DNA of 64,000 bases from Constantimarinum furrinae (GTDB lineage: Bacteria; Bacteroidota; Bacteroidia; Flavobacteriales; Flavobacteriaceae). Within the stretch, counting starts at the first letter, position 1. Each line of letters begins with the position of its first letter. Positions 1 to 9,001 of the stretch are shown piece after piece. The notes under the pieces are model-generated. The model made no database searches, was not told where the DNA came from, and was given only the letters and a program-made list of their open reading frames with translations. Made by a program: the position numbers and the translations under genes. The DNA is taken from NCBI RefSeq assembly GCF_014295415.1, contig NZ_CP052909.1, positions 2,294,001-2,358,000 of the forward strand, written 5' to 3'.

Positions 1-575
1 GCACCTTGCTGCTGAAAATCTGAAATATAAATAAGCCGCTTATCGCTATCGGGTTTCTTTGTAAACAACTGATTGGCTTTCAGAAGGACTTCTTCAGCAG
101 TGAGTTGTTTTGAAGTATAATCGACAGCTAGCAACTCATTTTTAAACGATTGCATGGAGCTATTTTTTCTACTGAAATCGTTAGTAAACCAGCTTATCTT
201 CTCACTGCCAGGATGCTGTTCAAAAATTTCCTGAACTGCACGCTGCTTCAAAGGTCCATTAGCCCCTTTTGCCTGCATACTGAAAGAATTATCGAGATAA
301 AGAACGATCTCCTTGTCTGAATTAAGTGCTGTATCTGAAGCCGTAAAGGGTTGTGCGAAAGCAATAATGATACAGGTAAGTGCCAGCAAACGCATCAGTA
401 ATGTGAGCCATTTTTTAAGTTGCGAACTTTTTCTGGTCTGGATACTGACTTTTTTCAGAAAGGCAACATTGGTAAACGCTACTTTTTGAAAACGCCTAAG
501 CTGAAAAAGATGAATTAAAATCGGGATAAGCAGTAAAAAAAGGGCGTAAAGAATTTCGGGGTGTTTAAACTGCAT
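1..575 (-). CDS. BatA-like membrane protein, N-terminal part (partial)
   Basis: This gene runs off the left edge, so only about 191 N-terminal residues are visible. The ATG at 573-575 opens a frame reading MQFKHPEILYALFLLLIPIL. A first membrane segment at residues 8-20 is followed by a short basic stretch and a second segment near residues 55-75. This is the usual layout of the N-terminal BatA domain (PF07584) of Bacteroidota. A von Willebrand A-like fold then begins with a D-N-S-F-S metal-site motif. Such proteins sit in the inner membrane with the VWA-like part outside; their role is not well defined. It starts 45 bases after the histidine kinase gene on the same strand. A related architecture recurs at 54652-56685. 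Confidence 0.75.
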   Translation of the reverse strand, partial: MQFKHPEILYALFLLLIPILIHLFQLRRFQKVAFTNVAFLKKVSIQTRKSSQLKKWLTLLMRLLALTCIIIAFAQPFTASDTALNSDKEIVLYLDNSFSMQAKGANGPLKQRAVQEIFEQHPGSEKISWFTNDFSRKNSSMQSFKNELLAVDYTSKQLTAEEVLLKANQLFTKKPDSDKRLIYISDFQQQG

Positions 576-620
576 TCCAAAAAATATTTGTCAAAGATAT
601 AAAACGGACATCAATTATTA

Positions 621-1826
621 CTACTTCTTTATACTAAAGGTAAAACAGCTTCCTTTTCCGAGATCGGAATTAACTCGAATGCGACCCCCAAGTTTTTTCA
701 CAAGTTGCTGTACTGTTGCCAGGCCAATTCCGGTTCCAAAATTACCGTCCTTATCCTTGATCCCCGTAGTTTTAAACATATCGAATATTTCCTCCTGTAC
801 CGATTTTTCGATTCCTATTCCGTTATCTTCAATACTTATGGTGTAAAAGTCTTCGTCTTCCGAAAATGAAACATCAACGTGTAACTTTTCGATATCATTG
901 TATTTAAACGCATTATCCACAAGATTCAATATAATTTGCGTAACTGCCGGTTTGTTTACATTTAATAGCATCCCGTATTTTGGAAAGCTGAACTCTTTAT
1001 CGTTTAGAATAAGCATTTCTTTTACTTCCGAACAGATTTCATAAATCGAAACGTCTTCATTTTGCTCTTCGAGTAATTCTTCCGATTTGTAAAATTTCAG
1101 AATACCGTTAATATAGTTTTTAAGCGTTTCGGAAGATTCTTCTATCAGGTCGAAATTGCTGAGCGCTTCTTGATTAAGATTTTCCTTGTTTTCATCCCGA
1201 ATAAGTCTGGAGAGCATGGTAATATTTGCCAATGGTGACTTCAGATCATGAGAAACGACGTTGGCAAAGGAATTCAGGTTTCGGTTTCGCATAGCCATTT
1301 GTTCCTGCATTTCGTGCAGCGAATCATTGGTTCGGTGTAATTCAAAAAGTTTTATAACCTGTTTAGAAAGGAGCAGAAGTGCATTTTTTTGAATGGTTGA
1401 AAGAACTCTTGGTTTGACATCGTAAATGCATAACGACCCTAGCGCATAGCCATTACTGTTAATTAAGGGGGCTCCGGCATAAAATACCGTACCGTGCTCT
1501 TTTATTAACGGGTTGTCCTTAAAACGTATATCCTTTCTGGCGTCTTCTACAATAAACAGATCTGTATCTTCATATATGGCATGTCCACAAAAAGAAAGCT
1601 CTCTCGGCGACTCTGAAATGGTAACTCCATATCTGGATTTAAGATAGTTCCTGTCTTTATCCAGCAAAGTGATCAAAGCGATGGGAGTATCACAAATAGT
1701 TGCCAATAAGGTCGTAATATTGTCATAGTCCTCCTCGGGAGGAGTATCTAATAATTTATACTTTTTTACTTCAGCCAGACGTCTGACTTCATTATGGGGG
1801 AGATTGGGGGAGATCATATAAAGCAT
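621..1826 (-). CDS. GAF-domain sensor histidine kinase
   Basis: Probable cytoplasmic sensor kinase of 401 residues with no membrane segment. A GAF domain spans roughly residues 32-160. A HisKA domain follows with the phosphorylatable His193 in the SHDLKSP motif. The HATPase domain shows an N-box (N301 to N309), DNGIG at 334-338 and GTGIGLA at 364-370. There is no receiver domain, so phosphotransfer must go to a separate partner, which is not adjacent. It lies 84 bases downstream of a paralogous kinase of nearly equal length and probably arose by tandem duplication. Met1 and Met4 are both possible starts. The GAF ligand is unknown. Confidence 0.9.
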   Translation of the reverse strand: MLYMISPNLPHNEVRRLAEVKKYKLLDTPPEEDYDNITTLLATICDTPIALITLLDKDRNYLKSRYGVTISESPRELSFCGHAIYEDTDLFIVEDARKDIRFKDNPLIKEHGTVFYAGAPLINSNGYALGSLCIYDVKPRVLSTIQKNALLLLSKQVIKLFELHRTNDSLHEMQEQMAMRNRNLNSFANVVSHDLKSPLANITMLSRLIRDENKENLNQEALSNFDLIEESSETLKNYINGILKFYKSEELLEEQNEDVSIYEICSEVKEMLILNDKEFSFPKYGMLLNVNKPAVTQIILNLVDNAFKYNDIEKLHVDVSFSEDEDFYTISIEDNGIGIEKSVQEEIFDMFKTTGIKDKDGNFGTGIGLATVQQLVKKLGGRIRVNSDLGKGSCFTFSIKK

Positions 1827-1910
1827 ACTTACGAATAACGTAAGCGTTGGGATTTTTTTTAGTCAGGATTTTTACAATGTAACAGCTAAATAATAAGCGT
1901 ACAGAGGTAA

Positions 1911-3110
1911 TTAGTTCGCAATAGTAAATTCAAAAACTGTGCCTTCATTTACTTTCGAGGAAACTTTAATATCACCGCCTAACCCAGTTATAAGCTTCTT
2001 TACGGTAGAAAGTCCGATGCCGTTGCCTTTTTTTCCATTGCGATCCAGATTACCCACGATAGTAAACAGATCGAAGATCTCTTTTTGTTTGTTTTTTGGG
2101 ATCCCAATTCCATTATCTGAAAGTTTGAAATAATAAAAATCTTTGTCTTTCCAACAATCAATATCTATAACAATTTTTTCCTTATCGTTATACTTTAAAC
2201 TATTCCCTATAAGATTTAGAAGAATTTGTTCTAAGGCCGCACGGCTACAATGTAGTTCAACATTGTTTTCGGGAAGATTAATTTCACAATCCACATTTAT
2301 ATTCAACAGGTCAACGATTTCTTCGAGCAAATGGTGAATATCAAAACGTTCGGAATTTGCTGACACCAGTTTTTCACTTTCATAATGCTCCAAAAGGCCT
2401 GTGATATACTCACTAAGGGTAAAGGATGATTGTTTTAAATAATCGAGATATTTTCGGCCCTGAAAATCCAACTGCTTCCCATATTTCACTTTTAAAATAT
2501 CGGAAGTCACAATCATGTTTGCCAGAGGCATTTTCATATCGTGTGAGACGATTCCGGCAAAATTCTTTAATTCCAGATTTTGGGCCTCTAGCGCTTGCCT
2601 TACTTTTCTTAGTTCATTATTTCGCTTTCGCGCTTCGAACAGGTTGATCACCTGATAAGCTAGAGCGTGCAATGCCGATTTCTGAGTTTCATCTAGAGTG
2701 CGGGGCTTGGTATCAAAAATACATAAGGTGCCCAATGGATAACCCTCTTCATTCCGAAGCGGAACACCTGCATAAAAAATTGCCTGATGTTCTAAAACGA
2801 GCGGATTGTCATGAAAACGCTCGTCCTTTCGGGCATCTTCAACTATAAAAATATCAGAATCGTCCAAAATGGCATGGCCACAGAATGAAATATCTCTAGG
2901 AGATTCATTAAAGGGGATTCCGTGATGAGATTTTAAAAAGTTTGTGTCCGAATCCAGTAAAGTAACCAGTGAAATTGGTACCTTACAAATGCTAGCTGTA
3001 AGTTTGGTAATAACGTCAAAATCTTTTTCGGGGAGGGTATTTAGTAAATTGTATTCTTTTACAGCTGCCAAACGATCTTTTTCGTTAACAGGTAAGGGTG
3101 GTGTAATCAA
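1911..3110 (-). CDS. GAF-domain sensor histidine kinase (tandem paralog)
   Basis: A 399-residue soluble kinase, colinear with the downstream kinase at 621-1826: GAF at roughly residues 28-160, HisKA with His190 in SHDMKMP, and HATPase with NLIGNSLKYN, DNGIGIP and GNGIGLS motifs. The GAF blocks share long identical stretches (for example SFCGHAI, FIVEDARKD and the YAG-P-L segment), so the ligand is likely similar. The helices between GAF and kinase and the dimerization helix are less alike, which would allow different partners. The start at 3110 follows about 110 A+T-rich bases that separate it from the DUF2400 gene. Confidence 0.9.
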   Translation of the reverse strand: MITPPLPVNEKDRLAAVKEYNLLNTLPEKDFDVITKLTASICKVPISLVTLLDSDTNFLKSHHGIPFNESPRDISFCGHAILDDSDIFIVEDARKDERFHDNPLVLEHQAIFYAGVPLRNEEGYPLGTLCIFDTKPRTLDETQKSALHALAYQVINLFEARKRNNELRKVRQALEAQNLELKNFAGIVSHDMKMPLANMIVTSDILKVKYGKQLDFQGRKYLDYLKQSSFTLSEYITGLLEHYESEKLVSANSERFDIHHLLEEIVDLLNINVDCEINLPENNVELHCSRAALEQILLNLIGNSLKYNDKEKIVIDIDCWKDKDFYYFKLSDNGIGIPKNKQKEIFDLFTIVGNLDRNGKKGNGIGLSTVKKLITGLGGDIKVSSKVNEGTVFEFTIAN

Positions 3111-3219
3111 GTTGTAGTCTCCTTTTAGTTTATGTTAGGTTTTTCCTACAGTTTTAGTAGGATATAAAGTAAAGATACATCTTTTTGCTATAAATCTTAA
3201 TAAAATGTTAATTGGCAAA

Positions 3220-3984
3220 TTAAAATTTTTCAAATACGCCTAGACCAAATAAAGCGAAATCGTATTTCACCGGATCGGCACGGTCGAGTGTTCTTAAATT
3301 ATTATCCAATTGCAACAGCGCTTTTGCATCATTCTGTTTTCTGTGAATGAGTCCCAGTTTACGAGCAACAGTGCCACTGTGCACATCTAACGGACAAGAA
3401 AGCTGGGACGGTGATATTGATTTCCAGATACCAAGATCAACTCCTGCAGCATCATGACGAACCATCCAGCGCAAGTACATATTAATTCTTTTGGCTGCAG
3501 AATTTTTAAAGGGATCGCTAATGTGTTTTTGGGTTCGCAGAGGATGAGGAAGGCTGAAAAAAACTTTCTTAAAGTGATGTATAGCGGGTTGCAGTGTAGT
3601 TTCTTCGGCATTAGCTTTAAAGACAGCCTCAAGACCATCATGAGTTTCATATATATTTCGCAGGGATTGAAGGAAATAATCCAGATCGGTTTCATTAAAA
3701 GTACGATGTACAAAACCATTAAGGTGGTGCCGGTTATTTTCGCTATAACTCATCACAAAATCGAAAGGTGAGTTTCCCATTAGATCTTGTAGTCGTAACG
3801 CATTCGTAATAATACTTTTTCGGTTTCCCCAGGCAATGATAGCGGTAAGAAATCCTGCAATCTCTATATCTTCCTTTTTTGTATATCGGTGTGGGATTTG
3901 AATGGGATCACTTTCAATAAAATTAGAGTTGTTATACAGTGAAACCTTCTCGTCAAGAAATTCTTTTAAGTCAGTGAAATGCAT
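3220..3984 (-). CDS. TIGR02757 (DUF2400) family protein
   Basis: A 254-residue soluble protein that I assign to the DUF2400/TIGR02757 family from its conserved blocks DPIQIPHRY near residue 26, FLTAIIAWGNRKSI near 45 and CPLDVHSGTVARKLGL near 197. The family is widespread in Bacteroidota and is predicted to have a helix-hairpin-helix DNA-glycosylase-like fold. The biochemical role is not established. The start ATG (3982-3984) immediately abuts the stop codon of the ABC ATPase gene, so the two are likely co-transcribed, with the ATPase first. Confidence 0.85.
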   Translation of the reverse strand: MHFTDLKEFLDEKVSLYNNSNFIESDPIQIPHRYTKKEDIEIAGFLTAIIAWGNRKSIITNALRLQDLMGNSPFDFVMSYSENNRHHLNGFVHRTFNETDLDYFLQSLRNIYETHDGLEAVFKANAEETTLQPAIHHFKKVFFSLPHPLRTQKHISDPFKNSAAKRINMYLRWMVRHDAAGVDLGIWKSISPSQLSCPLDVHSGTVARKLGLIHRKQNDAKALLQLDNNLRTLDRADPVKYDFALFGLGVFEKF

Positions 3985-4644
3985 CTATTTGATGATTTTT
4001 CCGTCCTGCATGGTAAGTTTTCGATCGGCCATTTCGGCCAGCTCTTCATTATGAGTAACGATCACGAAGGTTTGTCCAAATTCGTCCCGAAGTTTAAAGA
4101 ACAGATTGTGCAGGTTTTCGGCACTTTCGGTATCGAGATTGCCACTGGGTTCATCGGCCAGAATAATAGAAGGGTTGTTGATCAAGGCTCTTGCAACCGC
4201 TACTCGCTGCTGTTCACCACCCGATAATTCGTTTGGTTTGTGTGTTTCCCTGTGTGATAATCCAAGAAAGGTCAACAATTCTTTTGCCCTTTTTTCGGCT
4301 TCAGACTTGGAAACTCCTTTTATGAATGCCGGGATGCAAATGTTTTCGAGCGCGGTAAACTCAGGTAATAGTTGATGAAACTGAAATATAAAACCCAAAT
4401 TCTCATTTCTGAATTTAGCTAGTTCTTTCCGTTTTAAACGTGCAATTTTGGTATTGTTAATTTGTAAGGAACCTTTATCCTCGTCAAAAGTATCCAGTGT
4501 GCCAATAATTTGGAGTAACGTAGTTTTTCCTGCTCCTGAAGCCCCGACTATAGATACGATCTCACTTTTTATTATATGCAGATCAACTCCCTTTAACACA
4601 TGAAGGTCGTCATAAAATTTGTGAATATTTTTTGCTTCTATCAT
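3985..4644 (-). CDS. ABC transporter ATP-binding protein, LolD/MacB type
   Basis: A 219-residue ATPase subunit. Walker A (GASGAGKT) is at residues 34-41, the signature LSGGEQQ near 140-146, Walker B ending LADEP near 162-166, and the H-loop in IVTHNEE. Length and sequence fit the LolD/MacB/FtsE class, whose members power mechanotransmission ABC systems such as lipoprotein release from the inner membrane. No permease gene is adjacent, as is often seen for LolD in Bacteroidota, so the LolD assignment is an inference. It is followed without a gap by the DUF2400 gene. Confidence 0.88.
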   Translation of the reverse strand: MIEAKNIHKFYDDLHVLKGVDLHIIKSEIVSIVGASGAGKTTLLQIIGTLDTFDEDKGSLQINNTKIARLKRKELAKFRNENLGFIFQFHQLLPEFTALENICIPAFIKGVSKSEAEKRAKELLTFLGLSHRETHKPNELSGGEQQRVAVARALINNPSIILADEPSGNLDTESAENLHNLFFKLRDEFGQTFVIVTHNEELAEMADRKLTMQDGKIIK

Positions 4645-4687
4645 AAAAAATGAACTGATAGCGAAAGTACTATTTTTATCACAATTA

Positions 4688-7114
4688 TTATGAATCCTTT
4701 TTAAACAATGACTTCACATTATTATAGTCGATGAAGTACACCAATCTCAATGAAAATACATGCTCTATGGGCTGTTTAAAAAGTGTTTCAACACTGTTAA
4801 AGTAAGTTTCTGTTGATGCGGTTGAAGAATTAAATAAGGAGTTTCGGTATAATGCGCTCAACTGACTTCCGGGAGCGAATTGCCATGAATATCTGAAATC
4901 GAAATTCCAGGTATTAAAATTTACGTTTGGATCATCAACATCGGCCAGCGTATAATTGTCCTCCCTGGACAGGGTACCGTCTTCCTGAAGTGCAAAAAGC
5001 CCATTGTCATAAGTTACCGTTGCCCAATAATTTCTGAATGTAAGATTAAGCGAATGAAAAGAATTAAAATTATAACTTCCCGATAAACTGTTTACAATGG
5101 TATTTTGTGCGCGTTCCCCAAAAATGATGTCATCCCCAATATTGGTCACAAACCCGCGACTCCCAGTCCCGTCTTCATAGTTAAACGAATAGCTTAATGA
5201 GAACTTATCATTAAAACGCATTCGGGGTCCCATACCAATCCAATAACTAAATAGATCCCTTTCTTTATCGAATAAGGTAACGAATCCGGCATTTCCGAAC
5301 ATAGCGAAGCGTTTCGCATTGTTAGAATTAAACCAAATATTATTGTTGTAAATATTTTGAAATGTAAAGAACCGCCCTTCGGTTCTGGGCTCAAAATAAT
5401 CGTGTTGCTTACCTATATCGAAGTTAATATTTCCACCAAACTCCCAGAGCTTTTTGGTTTGCGCATAAACGCTTATACCCGTTTGTTTTCCGGTATATGT
5501 ATTCGGTTTGAAGAGCATATCATAATTAAAATACATATAGATATCGAAGTTGTTCAGCTTTTCAGTTGGTTCAAAGATCCTGTAGGAGCCAAAGGCTCTG
5601 AAATTGTTATAATTATTTCTGAAAAGGATTCCCATATCATTAATGTCATACTCCTTATCGGCTATTGAATTTTCAATTCCATAGCGATATTTTCCGCTAA
5701 CTTTTTCTACTTCCAGTGAAGAACTGAATCCGGTTTTTGTTCCTTCCTCCAAATTGAGGTTACTCACCTTTAACGCACCATCTACATTCCATTTGTTCGT
5801 TTTGTTGGTTATATCGAACACCGCAGCGGTAACATTGGCATCCCTGAAATTTCCATCCCGAATTACACTAGTATTAATTAGGCTTACTGAAGAATTTCGG
5901 TTAAATTGTTGGTCGACCACGAGTATGTTGTAATTGGCCAAAGGTTCCACCAATTCTTCCCGTGTATTTCCAGTATTTAGGTTTCTTACTTTTGCATATG
6001 TCTTTTCGGTTATCGCATTAAAAAAACCAATTCCAAGGCCGTTTTTTGTTCGCCCTGAAACTTTCACCGCATTCAACAGGTTGACCTTTTTGGGGTATTC
6101 GCTAACTTCTTCAATCGAGTCGTTCACTTGGGGAAAGGTAGAAGGTCTTCCTCCAACTCGTCTCGAGTAAAAGAGGTTCGCTTTGGTAAAAAGATCGACT
6201 CCTTCCTTAAAGAACTGGCGTTGTTCAGAAAATTGCTGTTCAAACGGACCTAGGTTTAATCGTACATTGTCGAATCCCGCCTGACTAAAATCGGGAATGA
6301 GGGTAGCGTCCAGTGTAAAATTTTCAGTGATCCCGTATTTCACATCAAGTCCAAGGCTAAAATCGTTGGTGGTTTCACCATCAAAAGTCTTTACAAGACC
6401 GGAAGCAAACGGATAAAGGAATAGGCGAGTAGGGGGAGAAATGTTCTCAATGCCAACCAATTCGCCGTGATACAGGCCAATATTACCCTTCGTTCTATCT
6501 ATTGGGTTCCAGGAATATTGAGTGTTATTTCTGCGGTATCTTCTGTGAAACTGTATTCCCCAGGTTTGAACTTCGTTGTTCGAAAAACGCAATACTGCAT
6601 ATGGCACTTTCATTTCTACGATCCAACCGTCGTCAACGATCTTCACTGCGCTGTCCCATACTGCATCCCAGCCAAAATCTTCACCGGTACTGGGCGAAGC
6701 GATCGCATCTGCCTGTGTACCTGAACTAAAAACGAATAGCTCTGTATCATTTTGAGCATCATTATTGGGATTGATTGCTACCAAAAAGAAATCTGCCTGA
6801 CCAAAATTATCACGACTTGTAAATTGCTTCATGATGTTATCGGGCTTATCATGCAGGTAAGCCGAAATGAATATGGCATTATCGGTATACACCATTTTTA
6901 CAACGGTCTTCTGGTGATCCAATTCTTTTACGCCCATTTCTGGTCTGAATTGCGTAAAGTCGGTTGCCTCATCGACACCTTCCCATGCCGGGTCATCTAA
7001 TACCCCATCAATCTTTGGAGCCTCAGTAACCCGTTTTATTTGTAAGGTTTTCTTTTCCTGGGCGATTAAATTGCCCGATACAGCGATAAGTATAGACAGA
7101 ACAATATATTTCAT
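4688..7114 (-). CDS. CBM9/DUF5916 family outer-membrane protein
   Basis: I set the start at the ATG at 7112-7114, which gives 808 residues beginning with a clear signal peptide ([19 protein letters not shown]). The frame stays open for 76 more codons upstream, but that stretch is Lys- and Phe-rich and would bury the signal. Residues about 30-190 match the carbohydrate-binding family 9-like domain ([15 protein letters not shown]). The rest matches DUF5916, which is predicted to be a beta barrel and has alternating aromatic strands and a terminal F at [11 protein letters not shown]. Similar proteins are common in Flavobacteriia; substrate and function are unknown. It is a single-gene unit, divergent from msrA. 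Confidence 0.85.
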   Translation of the reverse strand: MKYIVLSILIAVSGNLIAQEKKTLQIKRVTEAPKIDGVLDDPAWEGVDEATDFTQFRPEMGVKELDHQKTVVKMVYTDNAIFISAYLHDKPDNIMKQFTSRDNFGQADFFLVAINPNNDAQNDTELFVFSSGTQADAIASPSTGEDFGWDAVWDSAVKIVDDGWIVEMKVPYAVLRFSNNEVQTWGIQFHRRYRRNNTQYSWNPIDRTKGNIGLYHGELVGIENISPPTRLFLYPFASGLVKTFDGETTNDFSLGLDVKYGITENFTLDATLIPDFSQAGFDNVRLNLGPFEQQFSEQRQFFKEGVDLFTKANLFYSRRVGGRPSTFPQVNDSIEEVSEYPKKVNLLNAVKVSGRTKNGLGIGFFNAITEKTYAKVRNLNTGNTREELVEPLANYNILVVDQQFNRNSSVSLINTSVIRDGNFRDANVTAAVFDITNKTNKWNVDGALKVSNLNLEEGTKTGFSSSLEVEKVSGKYRYGIENSIADKEYDINDMGILFRNNYNNFRAFGSYRIFEPTEKLNNFDIYMYFNYDMLFKPNTYTGKQTGISVYAQTKKLWEFGGNINFDIGKQHDYFEPRTEGRFFTFQNIYNNNIWFNSNNAKRFAMFGNAGFVTLFDKERDLFSYWIGMGPRMRFNDKFSLSYSFNYEDGTGSRGFVTNIGDDIIFGERAQNTIVNSLSGSYNFNSFHSLNLTFRNYWATVTYDNGLFALQEDGTLSREDNYTLADVDDPNVNFNTWNFDFRYSWQFAPGSQLSALYRNSLFNSSTASTETYFNSVETLFKQPIEHVFSLRLVYFIDYNNVKSLFKKDS

Positions 7115-7473
7115 TGAGGTTGTACTAATAGTGTTTTTATAAGGACACTGAAAATTTTTAATTGTTACAGAGGATAAAAAATGTTTGTGCCTAAAGAGTA
7201 ATGCAAACCTTAAGACTTCGTCTAAGTAACGGGTTGTCTTCTGAAAGATTATATAAATCAATAACCTTTTTTTCGCATTGTATTTATAGGCATTGCCTAT
7301 GGATTTAAAATTCGAAAAGGATATGATATTACCGAAGGGCATTTCGATGATTGATGATTGATGATGAATGTAAAGACAAAACTAAGATTCTATTACCGCG
7401 CTGTTCTTAATAAAAAGTTAAAACCAACACAAAGTCAGGTGACTTTTAATTTAATTGTAATTTCGTTTTAAAC
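7115..7473. other. Divergent intergenic region between DUF5916 gene and msrA
   Basis: The 359 bases hold no credible gene. They contain an open continuation of the DUF5916 frame, rejected as coding, and a short tandem repeat of GATGATT units at 7346-7369. A TAATTTCG at 7458-7465 resembles the TAnnTTTG -7 element but lies only 8 bases before the msrA ATG. Both neighbouring promoters must lie here. Confidence 0.5.
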
Positions 7474-8016
7474 ATGAGCACTAAACAAAAAGCCATATTC
7501 GCCGGAGGCTGTTTCTGGTGTACCGAAGCTGTTTTTCAACAAATTGACGGGGTTGAAGAGGTAATCTCCGGATACACCGGCGGACACATAAAGAACCCTG
7601 CTTATCGGGAGGTATGTTCAGGACGTACCGGACATGCTGAAGCAATTATGATCACTTACGACAGTGATCGGGTTTCTTATGAAACACTTTTAGAAATATT
7701 TTTTGCTACGCATGATCCTACCACACTTAATCGGCAAGGCAATGATATAGGTACTCAGTACCGAAGTTCGGTTTTTTATACTTCCAAAGCGCAAAAAGAA
7801 AAGGCTTCGGCTTTTATAAAATTGCTAGAAGAAAAGAAGGTATTTTCCCAACCTATAGTAACGCAACTTGAGTCATTTGATGTGTTCTATGAGGCTGAAG
7901 AGAATCATCAAAACTATTACAACGATAATCGAGAACAACCGTATTGTCAATTTCTAATTAGTCCGAAGCTCGAAAAAGTAAAAAAATATTATTCAGAAAA
8001 ACTTAAAACAACCTAA
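7474..8016 (+). CDS. msrA: peptide-methionine (S)-S-oxide reductase MsrA
   Basis: This enzyme reduces the S-epimer of methionine sulfoxide in proteins and as free amino acid, using thioredoxin. The 180-residue protein has the catalytic GCFWC motif at residues 12-16 (Cys13 nucleophile), the GYTGGH loop, [19 protein letters not shown] near residues 80-98, and the C-terminal YHNN-type region (ENHQNYY). Length matches single-domain MsrA with no fused MsrB. There is no signal peptide, so it is cytoplasmic. Its TAA overlaps the ATG of folE by one base (TAATG), indicating translational coupling. Confidence 0.96.
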   Translation: MSTKQKAIFAGGCFWCTEAVFQQIDGVEEVISGYTGGHIKNPAYREVCSGRTGHAEAIMITYDSDRVSYETLLEIFFATHDPTTLNRQGNDIGTQYRSSVFYTSKAQKEKASAFIKLLEEKKVFSQPIVTQLESFDVFYEAEENHQNYYNDNREQPYCQFLISPKLEKVKKYYSEKLKTT

Positions 8017-8615
8017 TGGCATCATATAAATTTTTTGAAGAATACGATCACCACGTTACAGATGATCTGAAAAAGAACTACGCCGATATCCTTGAACGAG
8101 TTGGCGAAGATATAAGTCGTGAAGGAATATTAAAAACTCCTGAACGCGCTGCTAAAGCAATTCAGTTTTTAACTTCCGGACATTGTCAGGATCCTGAACA
8201 AATACTCAAAAGTGCCATGTTCGCTGAAGATTACAACGACATGGTGATCATCAAAGATGTGGAATTATACTCTCTTTGCGAACATCATATGTTGCCTTTC
8301 TTTGGAAAGGCTCATATCGCATACATTCCTAACGGACATATCGTTGGTTTGAGTAAGATCCCGCGAGTGGTCGATGTATTTGCACGCAGATTACAGGTGC
8401 AGGAGCGACTCACACACGATATTCTGGAGTGCATAAACCATACGTTAAAGCCAAAAGGCGTAGCAGTAGTGATTGAAGCAGCGCATATGTGTATGATGAT
8501 GCGTGGGGTACAGAAACAAAACAGTTTAACGACCACCTCAGGCTTTAGAGGACAATTTGAAAAGATCGAAACGAGAAATGAATTTCTCAAGCTTATTAGT
8601 AGTGACTTGTCATAA
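8016..8615 (+). CDS. folE: GTP cyclohydrolase I FolE
   Basis: Type I GTP cyclohydrolase converts GTP to 7,8-dihydroneopterin triphosphate, the first step to tetrahydrofolate. The 199-residue protein carries the zinc-site motif [12 protein letters not shown] (Cys and His ligands), the second Cys in [10 protein letters not shown], and the [10 protein letters not shown] and VQERLT blocks typical of the family. It is translationally coupled to msrA. No riboswitch is visible, and the zinc-independent FolE2 form is excluded by the CEHH motif. Confidence 0.97.
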   Translation: MASYKFFEEYDHHVTDDLKKNYADILERVGEDISREGILKTPERAAKAIQFLTSGHCQDPEQILKSAMFAEDYNDMVIIKDVELYSLCEHHMLPFFGKAHIAYIPNGHIVGLSKIPRVVDVFARRLQVQERLTHDILECINHTLKPKGVAVVIEAAHMCMMMRGVQKQNSLTTTSGFRGQFEKIETRNEFLKLISSDLS

Positions 8616-8665
8616 TTTTTGGCAGGTTTTTTGCGTTACACAAAGTATAATGTAAAGCGAACGAT

Positions 8666-8974
8666 ATGACAACTTCAAAATATACACTGCTCCGAAAAGG
8701 AATTTTATATGACCTTGTAGGTATGGCCACAATGGCAATTCCGGTAATTGGTCCTTTTTTAGATCTAATATGGGCACCCATTGCAGCAAAAAAAATGAGC
8801 GAAATGTACAAAGGAACGAATGGTAAGATCGCCTCAGTGATCGTTTTTATAGAAGAATTGATCCCGATGACCGATTTCATCCCAACGTTTACCCTTATGT
8901 GGGTTTACACCTATGTATTCTCGAGCCAAAAGGCACCGAAGCCACAGACCATTGAAGTAGAAGTAGTAAAATGA
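8666..8974 (+). CDS. small membrane protein of unknown function
   Basis: A 102-residue protein with two likely membrane segments, at roughly residues 15-40 (containing the GMATMAIPVIGPFLDLIWAP stretch) and 62-88, and a short hydrophilic C-terminal tail. The segment FLDLIWAPIAAKKMSEMYKG looks conserved in type, but I do not recognise a named domain. It starts 50 bases after folE on the same strand and is closed by a strong terminator, so it may be the last gene of the msrA-folE unit. Confidence 0.75.
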   Translation: MTTSKYTLLRKGILYDLVGMATMAIPVIGPFLDLIWAPIAAKKMSEMYKGTNGKIASVIVFIEELIPMTDFIPTFTLMWVYTYVFSSQKAPKPQTIEVEVVK

Positions 8975-8975
8975 T

Positions 8976-9001
8976 AAAAGCCCCTGAAAAGGGGCTTTTT
9001 T
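8976..9001. terminator. bidirectional rho-independent terminator
   Basis: AAAAGCCCC-tgaa-AAGGGGCTTTTTT: a GC-rich stem with A and T tracts on either side, between the convergent small membrane protein gene and the TonB receptor gene. Confidence 0.85.

Noticed and set aside
4688-7342. 76-codon extension of the DUF5916 gene
   Set aside because: The downstream ATG begins a typical signal peptide, and the extension would bury it; the upstream part shows no domain.
7346-7369. GATGATT tandem repeat
   Set aside because: Only a few short units in A+T-rich intergenic DNA; too small to be a meaningful repeat element.
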